A stretch of 12,996 nucleotides of DNA from Candidatus Doudnabacteria bacterium (GTDB taxonomy: Bacteria > Patescibacteriota > Doudnabacteria > UBA920), in NCBI GenBank assembly GCA_023245915.1, contig JAHFJK010000028.1, forward strand, positions 457-13,452. Reading direction: 5' to 3'. Below, in pieces: positions 6,213-12,245 of this stretch (position 1 is the first letter of the stretch; every line of letters begins with the position of its first letter). The position numbers and the translations under genes were made by a program. The notes beneath the pieces were generated by a model that made no database searches, was not told the DNA's origin, and saw only the letters and a list, made by a program, of their open reading frames with translations.

Positions 6213-6252
6213 GTTCGTAAAGTTATAAAGTTTGTAAAGCAACTTTATGAAC
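6213..6252 (+). terminator. Hairpin after the HIT gene
   Basis: GTTCGTAAAGTT (6213-6224) pairs with AACTTTATGAAC (6241-6252) over 12 bp with one G-T pair. A second palindrome, CTTAAAAATTTTAAG, follows. The A/T-rich stem and lack of a long T run make it a weak terminator candidate. Confidence 0.4.
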
Positions 6253-6284
6253 CTTAAAAATTTTAAGAACTTTATACCTAATTC

Positions 6285-6602
6285 GTAATCGCCCACTGTC
6301 ATTGCGAGCCCCAACATTTTTTAGCTTTAAATGGGACTGTTGCCGAATGTCATTTTGACTGCAATTCCAGGATTTCGGCATCTTGCCCCAAAAAATTTTT
6401 CCGCTTAGCCTACGGCTAAACATCAAAATTTATTTGCGCCAATCTGCCCGAAATCCTGGAATTTCGCCTGAAAAGCACATTCAGCAACAGTCCCTTAAAA
6501 TGTTGGGGCGCGGCAATCTTTTACTTGTACTTGCTTAAATAAGATTGCTTGGCGATAATGCTTATTTTTGCGCTCGCAATGACAAAGGCAGTGGGCATCT
6601 AC
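6285..6602. mobile_element. Miniature inverted-repeat element, copy B, enlarged by nested insertion
   Basis: Its ends are GTAATCGCCCACTG and CAGTGGGCATCTAC. It is flanked by CCTAATTC (6277-6284) and ACTAATTC (6603-6610), a 7-of-8 match that fits a target duplication. It carries the same 47-bp core as copies A and C at 6552-6598. It is 318 bp rather than 70 because a 200-bp hairpin element (6309-6508) and a further small inverted repeat (GCAATCTT/AAGATTGC at 6512-6548) interrupt the left side of the core. Confidence 0.8.
6309..6508. mobile_element. 200-bp long-hairpin element nested in copy B
   Basis: CCCCAACATTTT (6309-6320) and AAAATGTTGGGG (6497-6508) are perfect inverted repeats. Inside them GGGACTGTTGC/GCAACAGTCCC, then GAATGT/ACATTC and AATTCCAGGATTTCGG/CCGAAATCCTGGAATT continue the pairing with small gaps. 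The arms are about 75 bp with a loop of about 60 bp that includes the small hairpin TTAGCC/GGCTAA. The left arm carries an extra block of about 10 bases (TTAGCTTTAA). No protein is encoded. The shape fits a non-autonomous transposon end-to-end derivative. Confidence 0.75.
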
Positions 6603-6613
6603 ACTAATTCCAT

Positions 6614-6642
6614 TTGCCAAATATAGGGCTTGTTGTTATAAT
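6614..6642 (+). promoter_or_regulatory. Promoter for rpsU
   Basis: TTGCCA (6614-6619), 17-base spacer, TATAAT (6637-6642). Transcription would begin near 6649, just before the 14-bp inverted repeat at 6657, so the leader RNA could fold. The promoter lies just beyond the end of repeat element copy B. Confidence 0.6.
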
Positions 6643-6656
6643 CACTCTATAAATAC

Positions 6657-6752
6657 ACCCCGTTAGAGAATTTTGAAACCTACCGACATTTAGATGTTTT
6701 ATTTATCAAAAATGTTTTGTATTTACAGAGTTTTTGATTTCTCTAACGGGGT
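6657..6752 (+). repeat. 96-bp element with perfect 14-bp inverted ends in the rpsU leader
   Basis: ACCCCGTTAGAGAA (6657-6670) and TTCTCTAACGGGGT (6739-6752) are exact inverted repeats. The right arm ends four bases before AAAGGGGTGA (6757-6766), the likely ribosome binding site of rpsU. It could be a miniature element that landed between promoter and gene, or a leader stem that brings the transcript start close to the binding site. A related pair flanks 2483-2582 upstream of the LCP gene. Confidence 0.65.
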
Positions 6753-6778
6753 AAAGAAAGGGGTGATTTTTTTATTCT

Positions 6779-7018
6779 ATGGTAGAAGTCAAGAAAAAGG
6801 ACAATGAATCATTTGATAGTTTGCTTCGGCGCTTTAACCGCAAAATTCAGCAAAGCGGCGTGCTTATCCGTGCCCGCAGAATCCGCTTTTTTGAACCGCC
6901 CAAGTCCCGGAACCTGCAAAAAATCGCTGCCCGCAGGCGCACCCAGATTCGGGCGGAAAAAGAAGAGTTGAAAAAAATGGGCAAACCGGTGCCGGTGAAG
7001 AGATATGGACGGAGGTAA
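6779..7018 (+). CDS. rpsU: Small ribosomal subunit protein bS21
   Basis: bS21 sits on the 30S platform near the 3' end of 16S rRNA and affects initiation. The 79-aa product shows the family core: VKKKDNESFDSLLRRFNRK, then QQSGVLIRARRIRFFEPP. A long basic, Arg/Lys-rich C-terminal helix ends KRYGRR. It is somewhat longer than the typical 58-71 aa because of that tail. AAAGGGGTGA at 6757-6766 is close to the anti-Shine-Dalgarno complement but sits 12 bases from the ATG, a long spacing. Most other genes here have no such site. Upstream are a consensus-like promoter and a strong inverted repeat. The YqeY-type gene follows 73 bases later. Confidence 0.95.
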   Translation: MVEVKKKDNESFDSLLRRFNRKIQQSGVLIRARRIRFFEPPKSRNLQKIAARRRTQIRAEKEELKKMGKPVPVKRYGRR

Positions 7019-7091
7019 ATAATTGGTATCTTAATATCAACAAATAGCAACCAACATTTTTTTAGATATTCACAGATATTAGTAGATATTT

Positions 7092-7532
7092 ATGTTAAAC
7101 CTGCAACAAATCGAATCTGACCTGACATCGGCCATGAAGGCAAAAGCTCAACTCGTCGTTGATGTTCTGCGCGGGTTAAAAACCCGGATGCAAAATGAAA
7201 AAATTTCTAAAATGGCTGATTTGTCGGAAAGCGACACCATCGCATTGGTGAGAAGTGAAGTCAAAAAGCGCAAAGAGGCGGCGGAAACTTATCAGCAGGG
7301 CGGGCGGCAGGAGCTGGCGGACAAGGAACTTTCGGAAGTTTTAATTTTGGAAAAATATTTGCCGGCACAAATGCCGGCAACACAGCTGTCAGCTTTGATA
7401 GAAAAAACTATTGCGGAGAATAATTTTTCAGCCAAAGATTTCGGCGCGGCTATGGGAGTTTTGAAATCAAAATTGGCTCAACTCGCCGACGGGGCGGTAA
7501 TTGCAAAACTACTGAAAGAAAAATTGAAATAA
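7092..7532 (+). CDS. GatB/YqeY domain protein
   Basis: The 146-aa product is a complete YqeY-type protein: N-terminal helices with LTSAMKAKAQLVVDVLRGLKT, a middle stretch RSEVKKRKEAAETYQQGGRQELADKE in two helices, EKYLPAQM, and a C-terminal domain with FGAAMGVLKSKL. It is related to the tail domain of the GatB subunit of tRNA amidotransferase, but standalone proteins of this type have no settled biochemical role. It commonly follows rpsU in bacteria, as it does here. The 73-base spacer before it carries three copies of AGATATT and no clear Shine-Dalgarno sequence. Confidence 0.93.
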   Translation: MLNLQQIESDLTSAMKAKAQLVVDVLRGLKTRMQNEKISKMADLSESDTIALVRSEVKKRKEAAETYQQGGRQELADKELSEVLILEKYLPAQMPATQLSALIEKTIAENNFSAKDFGAAMGVLKSKLAQLADGAVIAKLLKEKLK

Positions 7533-7579
7533 TCGCGGAACACACGCGGATCGGGACTGCAGACGCGGATATGCACGCG

Positions 7580-7626
7580 GATCTGCGTGAACATCAGCGT
7601 AAAAGATCTGCGTGAACATCAGCGTA
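7580..7626 (+). repeat. Direct 22-bp repeat immediately before ftsA
   Basis: GATCTGCGTGAACATCAGCGTA occurs twice, at 7580-7601 and 7605-7626, with a 25-base period. Earlier parts of the same spacer repeat related words (ACGCGGAT, GCGGATCTGCGTG). The last base overlaps the chosen ftsA start. Reading through the repeat in frame would add 13 codons to ftsA, but those residues are repeat-derived. Confidence 0.8.
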
Positions 7627-8876
7627 TGAGCAAAGAACACTATATTGTAGGCCTGGACATCGGCACTTCCAGCGCGCGTGCGGTACAGGCAAAAATTGAT
7701 GGCCAAACTGGCGCCTTGAGTATTATTGGTGCCAGTGAAGTGCCCTGCTTTGGTCTGCGCCGTGGCGTAATTGTGGATATTGAAGAAGCAGTTTCCTCCA
7801 TTTCCAGCGCTCTGGAAAAATTGGAAAGGATGACCGGAGTGCCGGTGGCTTCGGCTAATGTTTCCATTTCCGGCAGCCATGTTTCTTCGCTGTCATCGCA
7901 TGGCGTCATCGCGGTTTCCAGGGCAGACGGAGAAATTACGGAAAACGACATTATTCGCTGCGTGGACGCCAGCCAGGCCATTTCCATTCCCCAAAACCGC
8001 GAAGTTTTGCACGTCTTTCCCAAAACTTTTACTTTGGACGGCCAAAGCGGCATTAAAGACCCTTTGGGCATGAGCGGCATTCGGCTGGAAGTGGATACTA
8101 TAATAGTCCAGGCCGGGCTGCCGTTTGTCAAAAATTTAACCCGCGCTATCATGCAGGCTGGCTGCCAACTGGATGATTTGGTTTTAGCCCCGGCTGCGGC
8201 GGCAGAGGCGGTGTTAAGCAAGCGGCAAAAAGATTTAGGCGTGTGCCTGGCAGATTTAGGCGCCGGTACCACGGGCCTGGCAATTTACGAAGAAGGCGAT
8301 TTGCTGCATACTGCGGTTTTATCAATTGGACAAATGCACGTTACTAATGATATTGCCATTGGTTTGCGCTGCTCAATTGAAACAGCGGAAAAAGTTAAAC
8401 TCAAGGCAGGCCATTGCGAGCCTAAAGCCGTAAACAAACACGAAGAAATAGATCTCTCCCGTTTTGACGAGTCCGAGGAACAGTCAGTCCAGCGCGGCTA
8501 CGTTGCCGAAATTGTTGAAGCCAGAATGGAAGAAATTTTTAATATGATTAACGGTGAGCTGAAAAAAATTGCCCGGGACGGCAAACTGCCTTCCGGCATT
8601 GTCTTAAGCGGCGGCGGAGCCAATATGCCCGGTATAGTTGAGTTTTCCAAAAAGCATTTGCGCCTGCCCTCCACAGTCGGTGCGCCGCAAAACATTAACG
8701 CGGTAATTGACAGGATTTCAGACCCCTCCTTTGCCACGGCCGTAGGACTGGTGCTATGGGGCGGCAAATACTCCGGCTCGGGCATTCGCGCGGGTTTGGG
8801 CAATGCAGTCAAAAACATTATGTCGCACCAGGGCGTGGCAAGGGTAAGGAAGTGGCTAAAATCATTCTTGCCTTAG
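7626..8876 (+). CDS. ftsA: Cell division protein FtsA
   Basis: FtsA is an actin-like ATPase that tethers FtsZ to the membrane and organises the divisome. The 416-aa product begins MSKEHYIVGLDIGTSSARAV with the phosphate-1 motif at about 7-20. The SHS2 (1C) subdomain spans about 84-160. LADLGAGTTGLAIY (208-221) is phosphate-2 and VLSGGGANMPG is the adenosine motif. The chain ends RVRKWLKSFLP, an amphipathic membrane-targeting helix. ATG at 7626 gives the standard family start. An earlier in-frame ATG at 7587 lies in the direct repeat and is less likely. FtsZ does not follow. The next genes are a toxin-antitoxin-like pair and a second copy of the FtsA tail peptide. Confidence 0.95.
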   Translation: MSKEHYIVGLDIGTSSARAVQAKIDGQTGALSIIGASEVPCFGLRRGVIVDIEEAVSSISSALEKLERMTGVPVASANVSISGSHVSSLSSHGVIAVSRADGEITENDIIRCVDASQAISIPQNREVLHVFPKTFTLDGQSGIKDPLGMSGIRLEVDTIIVQAGLPFVKNLTRAIMQAGCQLDDLVLAPAAAAEAVLSKRQKDLGVCLADLGAGTTGLAIYEEGDLLHTAVLSIGQMHVTNDIAIGLRCSIETAEKVKLKAGHCEPKAVNKHEEIDLSRFDESEEQSVQRGYVAEIVEARMEEIFNMINGELKKIARDGKLPSGIVLSGGGANMPGIVEFSKKHLRLPSTVGAPQNINAVIDRISDPSFATAVGLVLWGGKYSGSGIRAGLGNAVKNIMSHQGVARVRKWLKSFLP

Positions 8877-8896
8877 TATGTTTTTTTTGCTATAAT
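8868..8896 (+). promoter_or_regulatory. Promoter for the nucleotidyltransferase module
   Basis: TTGCCT (8868-8873), 17-base spacer ending TGC, TATAAT (8891-8896), with a partial extended -10. The -35 box overlaps the last codons of ftsA. A start near 8903 gives a leader of about 27 bases before the ATG at 8930. Confidence 0.6.
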
Positions 8897-8929
8897 TATA
8901 TAGTTCAAGCAACATTTTTTATAAAAAAT

Positions 8930-9148
8930 ATGTATAACTGGTCAGTTGATGAAAAACAATTTAAAAGAGCCAACCCCAAGGCCTACAAAATCTGGCGTCT
9001 GGAGCAGATGATCCATTACCATGAGCCGGGAGAAAAATTAAGCGAAAGCGAAACAAGGCGCAATTGGGGGAAGCTCAAAACCAGAATAGACCCCGACTAC
9101 CGCCGCTACCTGGAGTTTTTGTTATGGCCAAAGAAAAAAGCATTTTGA
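8930..9148 (+). CDS. 72-aa protein, probable antitoxin partner of the nucleotidyltransferase
   Basis: The product is MYNWSVDEKQFKRANP... ending LLWPKKKAF: basic, predicted largely helical, with no membrane segment or recognised DNA-binding motif. It overlaps the following nucleotidyltransferase by 25 bases, which implies translational coupling and a functional pair. Small upstream partners of AbiEii-like nucleotidyltransferases are often antitoxins, so this role is inferred from position alone. A longer frame runs upstream to 8756, but that part overlaps ftsA, and the promoter at 8868-8896 supports the later start. Confidence 0.75.
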   Translation: MYNWSVDEKQFKRANPKAYKIWRLEQMIHYHEPGEKLSESETRRNWGKLKTRIDPDYRRYLEFLLWPKKKAF

Positions 9149-9798
9149 CCGTCCATCAAAAGCGGGTATTAGACCTAATCAGTAAAGAAAAATATTTTAC
9201 TGATCGTTTTTATTTTACCGGCGGCACGGTATTGGCGGAATTTTACCTGAAGCACCGTTTTTCCGAGGATTTGGATTTTTTTTCTGAAAAGCAGGAAGTC
9301 AACGCTGTTCCCATTACCCGTTTTTTTCAAAACAACGCAAAAAGATTAAAAATCTCCAGGTTTGACACCCGCAGAGTTTTGGGCCTGTATACTTTTTTTC
9401 TTACCTTTGCAGACGGCAGCGTTTTGAAAGTTGATTTTAATTACTACCCTTTTTTGCGGGCGGGCAGGGGTTTTAAATACAACAAACTCGATATCAACAG
9501 CCTGTACGATATTGCCATTGATAAAGTCCATACGGTAGTAATGAAGCCGCGGGCGCGGGATTATATTGATTTGTTTTTTATCCTGCGCCAAGAAAACTTT
9601 AAGTTTAACGATTTATTGCTCCAGGCCAAGGCCAAGTTTGATTGGGATATTACGGCGCTGGAACTTGGGGCCCGATTTATGGAGGCCGCGGAAACTTCCG
9701 ACTATCCTAAAATGCGGAAAAAAATTGACCATCGCGAATGGAAAAATTTTTTCCTCAATGAAGCCAGAAAACTCAAAAGCCAGATTTTTGAGGAATAA
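9124..9798 (+). CDS. AbiEii/AbiGii-type nucleotidyltransferase (toxin-like)
   Basis: The 224-aa product carries the nucleotidyltransferase signature FTGGTVLAEFYLKHRFSEDL then DF (residues 31-52), with GG at 33-34 and the acidic pair D49/D51. A third acidic residue lies in LKVDFNYYPF (D104). The C-terminal family block IAIDKVHTVVMKPRARDYID (131-149) is followed by LFFIL. Such proteins serve as toxins of type IV systems of the AbiE kind or of MenT-like systems, some modifying tRNA. ATG at 9124 gives MAKEKSILTVHQ and overlaps the upstream gene by 25 bases. Starting at 9064 would give an out-of-family extension. All visible active-site residues are intact. Confidence 0.88.
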   Translation: MAKEKSILTVHQKRVLDLISKEKYFTDRFYFTGGTVLAEFYLKHRFSEDLDFFSEKQEVNAVPITRFFQNNAKRLKISRFDTRRVLGLYTFFLTFADGSVLKVDFNYYPFLRAGRGFKYNKLDINSLYDIAIDKVHTVVMKPRARDYIDLFFILRQENFKFNDLLLQAKAKFDWDITALELGARFMEAAETSDYPKMRKKIDHREWKNFFLNEARKLKSQIFEE

Positions 9799-9809
9799 TT
9801 TTTAGCTCA

Positions 9810-9878
9810 ATGAACAAAATTTTAAACAGCCAAAGTGTGACCAGGGTGAGGAAGTGGTTAAAGTCCTTTTTGCCTTAA
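9810..9878 (+). CDS. 22-aa micro-ORF repeating the FtsA C-terminal membrane-targeting peptide
   Basis: ATG at 9810 opens MNKILNSQSVTRVRKWLKSF plus LP. Its last 11 residues, RVRKWLKSFLP, are identical to the end of FtsA at 8876, and the residues before them are similar. Over those 11 codons the two DNA copies differ at five third or synonymous positions plus the stop (TAG/TAA), with no amino-acid change. It lies 11 bases after the nucleotidyltransferase stop. It may be a remnant of a second ftsA, the displaced original end of ftsA after insertion of the cassette, or a functional amphipathic micropeptide. Confidence 0.5.
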   Translation: MNKILNSQSVTRVRKWLKSFLP

Positions 9879-9894
9879 GCTTATTGAACTTCTC

Positions 9895-9922
9895 TTGACT
9901 AAGGCCAAAGCAGTGATATAAT
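9895..9922 (+). promoter_or_regulatory. Promoter for the helical-protein operon
   Basis: TTGACT (9895-9900), 16-base spacer, TATAAT (9917-9922). It predicts a leader of about 43 bases containing AGAGGGGAT, which is too far from the ATG at 9972 to be a normal binding site. Confidence 0.7.
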
Positions 9923-9971
9923 AGAGTAAATAGAATAAGATAGAGGGGATTTATTATTAACATAAAAATAT

Positions 9972-10802
9972 ATGGCATTTTGGGATAGAAACAAAGAAAA
10001 TAGAAATAAAGAGTCAGAAAGTTTGTCTATATTGCGCAATGAAGCAAAGGCCCCGAGACCAGAAGTCCATGGTGAGCAGAGAGGGGCGGATTTTAGAAAG
10101 TCAGTGTGGAAAGGTATAACGGGCGCAATTAAAAGAAGCGTTGATGTCGGAAAAACATTTGTGGGCTATTTTGACAGAGTCGTTGGCGGAGCCGGGGATG
10201 CTAAAGACTCAGTAAAAGCTGGTATTGAAAGGGCTGGCGAAGCAATGGGTAATTTTACCCAGCGAACTGGCGAGATAGGGGCCAATATGTTAGACGATGT
10301 TGGTGTGTTAATGGGAGAGGCGGGCGAGTGGGTAGGCAAACAGGCTGATGCCGGGGTAGACTTGGGTAAGGCAGCTGCAAAAAAGGGGGCTAAAATGGCT
10401 GTTGGAGGCGTTGTTGGAGGAGCTGCTTTGGCTTACGAAGGTGGAAAGTTTGCTGCAGCCAAGGGCAAAGAATATGGTAGCGCCGCAATTGATTGGGCTG
10501 ATTCTACAAGAGTAAAGGTTTCTGAATTTGTTTCCGGCAGATATGAAAATTTGAAGGGCTGGGCAGGAGAGCAGGCAGAAAATATTCAGGGACGCGCCAG
10601 AGACGCCAGGGACGGGTATAGAGCATGCGTTGAAGGGGCCAGAAATTTTAAAAACCAAACCCTTGAGGCTTACCATCAAAAAAAGATAGATGTTATAACT
10701 AAGTTGTTTGCGAAATTAAGCCCTGAAGCGCAATCTGCTTGTGCGCAAAAAATAGGGTCAGTGAATGCCGGACTGGATTTAAAAAATCAAATTGGCATTT
10801 AG
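9972..10802 (+). CDS. 276-aa Ala/Gly/Lys-rich amphipathic helical protein, function unknown
   Basis: I do not recognise a family. The protein is rich in Ala, Gly, Lys, Glu and Asp. From about residue 70 to 240 it repeats imperfect helical units of the kind AGDAKDSVKAGIERAGEAMG and VGKQADAGVDLGKAAAKKGA, somewhat like LEA or apolipoprotein-type sequences. A mildly hydrophobic Gly/Ala/Val patch (AVGGVVGGAALAYEGG) sits near 143-158. It is too short and weak for a sure membrane segment. No signal peptide or cysteine-rich motif is seen. It has its own promoter and is followed 17 bases later by a coiled-coil protein, ending at the terminator at 11158. The start is preceded by AAAAATATATGG, the same context as the next gene, without a Shine-Dalgarno sequence. 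Confidence 0.8.
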   Translation: MAFWDRNKENRNKESESLSILRNEAKAPRPEVHGEQRGADFRKSVWKGITGAIKRSVDVGKTFVGYFDRVVGGAGDAKDSVKAGIERAGEAMGNFTQRTGEIGANMLDDVGVLMGEAGEWVGKQADAGVDLGKAAAKKGAKMAVGGVVGGAALAYEGGKFAAAKGKEYGSAAIDWADSTRVKVSEFVSGRYENLKGWAGEQAENIQGRARDARDGYRACVEGARNFKNQTLEAYHQKKIDVITKLFAKLSPEAQSACAQKIGSVNAGLDLKNQIGI

Positions 10803-10819
10803 TATTAATTTAAAAATAT

Positions 10820-11131
10820 ATGGACAAACAAGCGCTGCTGGAAAAAATTAATAAGGCTAACATTTCTTCTGAATTACGGGCTCAATTGGTGGAAATGGTC
10901 AATGCTTCACCAGAAGCCAATCAGGAGTTGTTAAATAAAATTGGCGCGGCAATAGACAATGAAGCTGAAACTTTGATTGAAGAAATTGCCAATACGGAAG
11001 TTCAAATGGGCACCGACAAATATAATAAGCAATTAGACGAGATTGAAACAGACATTAATGCCTTTGGAAAAGAGTTGAATAAGAAAGTGGATGAAATAGA
11101 TATGCAGGACGCGCGTTCTAAACTCGGGTAG
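10820..11131 (+). CDS. 103-aa acidic coiled-coil protein, function unknown
   Basis: The product is Glu/Asp-rich and almost wholly helical, with heptad-like spacing in TLIEEIANTEVQMGTDKYNK and LDEIETDINAFGKELNKKVD. There is no signal peptide, membrane segment or recognised domain. It sits 17 bases after the 276-aa helical protein, shares its AAAAATATATGG start context, and is closed by a terminator 27 bases later, so the two form an operon. Its acidic character against the more basic neighbour suggests a possible interaction, which is inference. Confidence 0.8.
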   Translation: MDKQALLEKINKANISSELRAQLVEMVNASPEANQELLNKIGAAIDNEAETLIEEIANTEVQMGTDKYNKQLDEIETDINAFGKELNKKVDEIDMQDARSKLG

Positions 11132-11157
11132 TCAGCAAATAAATTTTCACAGATAAT

Positions 11158-11214
11158 AAAAAACCCCCCCTAAAATGTCAAATTACGAAATTATTGACAA
11201 AAGGCGGGTTTTTT
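11158..11214 (+). terminator. Rho-independent terminator after the helical-protein operon
   Basis: AAAAAACCC (11158-11166) pairs with GGGTTTTTT (11206-11214). Inside, TGTCAA pairs with TTGACA around an A/T-rich loop. The T6 tract completes the signal. TTGACA at 11194-11199 is also 17 bases before TATGGT, so a weak downstream promoter could overlap the 3' arm. Confidence 0.75.
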
Positions 11215-11217
11215 GTT

Positions 11218-11331
11218 ATGGTTAATGACCAGCAGATTCTAGCGCCGTGTAATTGGTTTGCAGATAAAGCGCCAAAAAGAGCTAGGAACTTTTGGGCTTA
11301 TGTTCTTAAAATAACTGATCAGGAGGATTAA
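11218..11331 (+). CDS. Possible 37-aa small protein, function unknown
   Basis: The frame reads MVNDQQILAPCNWFADKAPK and continues RARNFWAYVLKITDQED. Composition is protein-like, with aromatic residues spaced along it, but no family is recognised. It starts four bases after the terminator T tract and has no convincing binding site. Its 3' end contains AGGAGGA, which could serve a following gene. It may be chance. Confidence 0.25.
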   Translation: MVNDQQILAPCNWFADKAPKRARNFWAYVLKITDQED

Positions 11332-11344
11332 ACGTTATTGGTTA

Positions 11345-11554
11345 ATGTCCCAAAAATGTGTCCTTTGCAATAAGAATCCTATTTTAAAAAAGACTAAAGA
11401 TTTTTGTTGCAGGGGATACAGTCGGGCATGTCGCCCAGATGAAATTACCCCTCGAGGACAAAGAAATGAAAAGATTTTCAGCTGTTATCGTTTTAGTTTT
11501 AATCGTTACTTTGGTAACGAGCCCTGTGTTTGGGCAAGCGCCCCTAATAACTGA
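11345..11554 (+). CDS. Doubtful Cys-rich small ORF
   Basis: The first about 30 residues, MSQKCVLCNKNP then DFCCRGYSRAC, contain a CxxC pair and three further cysteines, as in small zinc-binding proteins. AGGAGG lies 18 bases before the ATG, too far for a normal site. After about residue 40 the frame runs inside the secreted-protein gene in another phase. It is either a remnant of a small zinc protein or chance. Confidence 0.2.
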   Translation: MSQKCVLCNKNPILKKTKDFCCRGYSRACRPDEITPRGQRNEKIFSCYRFSFNRYFGNEPCVWASAPNN

Positions 11555-12137
11555 TGCCGTTCAGTCGGCTGCGCCTTCAGAAACCGATCCGATGTTCCGT
11601 TCCGCCTTGATAGGAATTAGCCAGGAGTGCCATCTGAAGTTGGATGACCTTGTGGCTAAATTTCGGTCGCGCAAGGAAGGAACATCAGCCGCCGCTATTA
11701 GGTTAATCTTTGCCTGCATTGCCAAAATCGCGGCCGATGAGGTTTTTGAGGACAAAAAGTTTACCCAACTGCAGGACGCAGTTGCTGCGAACAAGGCCGC
11801 GGTTGCACGTATGAACCAGGAATTCGATAGCCGTGCCCAAGCCATCACAGAGAGAACCGTGGACACGGAATTTAAGTCCAAGGTGATCCCGGTTGTTACA
11901 TCAGTAACTGCTTTGGCAACCGGAGCGGAAAGCTCGTCCAAAGAGGCCAAGGGAATGGTCTCCCAAGTGGTCGTCGGCGGCAAAACTCTGGTCGCTGTCG
12001 AAAAAGCCTACTTCGAGGCCCTGCGGGATGGGAAAAAGTTTCCCCGCCAGGCCGCGGCCGAAGCAGTCAAGCGCCTGGAATGCGCGGATGAGGAGCTTAA
12101 TACCCCAACTCTGTGCATCACCCGGCCGGTTGACTAG
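11466..12137 (+). CDS. Secreted protein with Sec signal peptide, function unknown
   Basis: ATG at 11466 begins MKRFSAVIVLVLIVTLVTSP then VFGQA, a classic signal peptide with likely cleavage after VFG, consistent with processing by signal peptidase I. GAGG at 11454-11457 is a good binding site eight bases upstream, which favours this start over the in-frame ATG at 11439. The mature part of about 199 aa is mostly helical and Ala/Lys/Glu-rich (for example QDAVAANKAAVARMNQEFDS) with four cysteines (QEC, FAC, LEC, TLC) that could form disulfides. No family is recognised. Codons end in C or G more often than in the A/T-rich genes around it, which may indicate separate ancestry. Confidence 0.75.
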   Translation: MKRFSAVIVLVLIVTLVTSPVFGQAPLITDAVQSAAPSETDPMFRSALIGISQECHLKLDDLVAKFRSRKEGTSAAAIRLIFACIAKIAADEVFEDKKFTQLQDAVAANKAAVARMNQEFDSRAQAITERTVDTEFKSKVIPVVTSVTALATGAESSSKEAKGMVSQVVVGGKTLVAVEKAYFEALRDGKKFPRQAAAEAVKRLECADEELNTPTLCITRPVD

Positions 12138-12175
12138 TAGGAGAAGCAGAAGTAACGTGCCCAAATACTTTAAGT

Positions 12176-12235
12176 CCCGGGTTGTAACTTTGCGTGGCAG
12201 GCGCAAGTTGCAATTTCCGGGGCTTTAATTTTGTT
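12176..12235 (+). terminator. Terminator after the secreted protein
   Basis: An imperfect long stem joins CCCGG (12176-12180) to CCGGG (12217-12221) and AACTTTGCG to CGCAAGTT inside it. It is followed by CTTTAATTTTGTTTT. The stem lies about 40 bases after the stop codon. Confidence 0.55.
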
Positions 12236-12245
12236 TTATTAAAAT

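Noticed and set aside
7580..7626. Direct repeats before ftsA as a two-unit CRISPR or iteron origin
   Set aside because: There are only two 22-bp units with a 3-base gap and no initiator gene or spacer-sized gap. They fit local spacer slippage better.
7640..8272. Minus-strand frame of 210 codons
   Set aside because: It is fully inside ftsA on the opposite strand. FtsA motifs are clear and no family is recognised in the antisense product.
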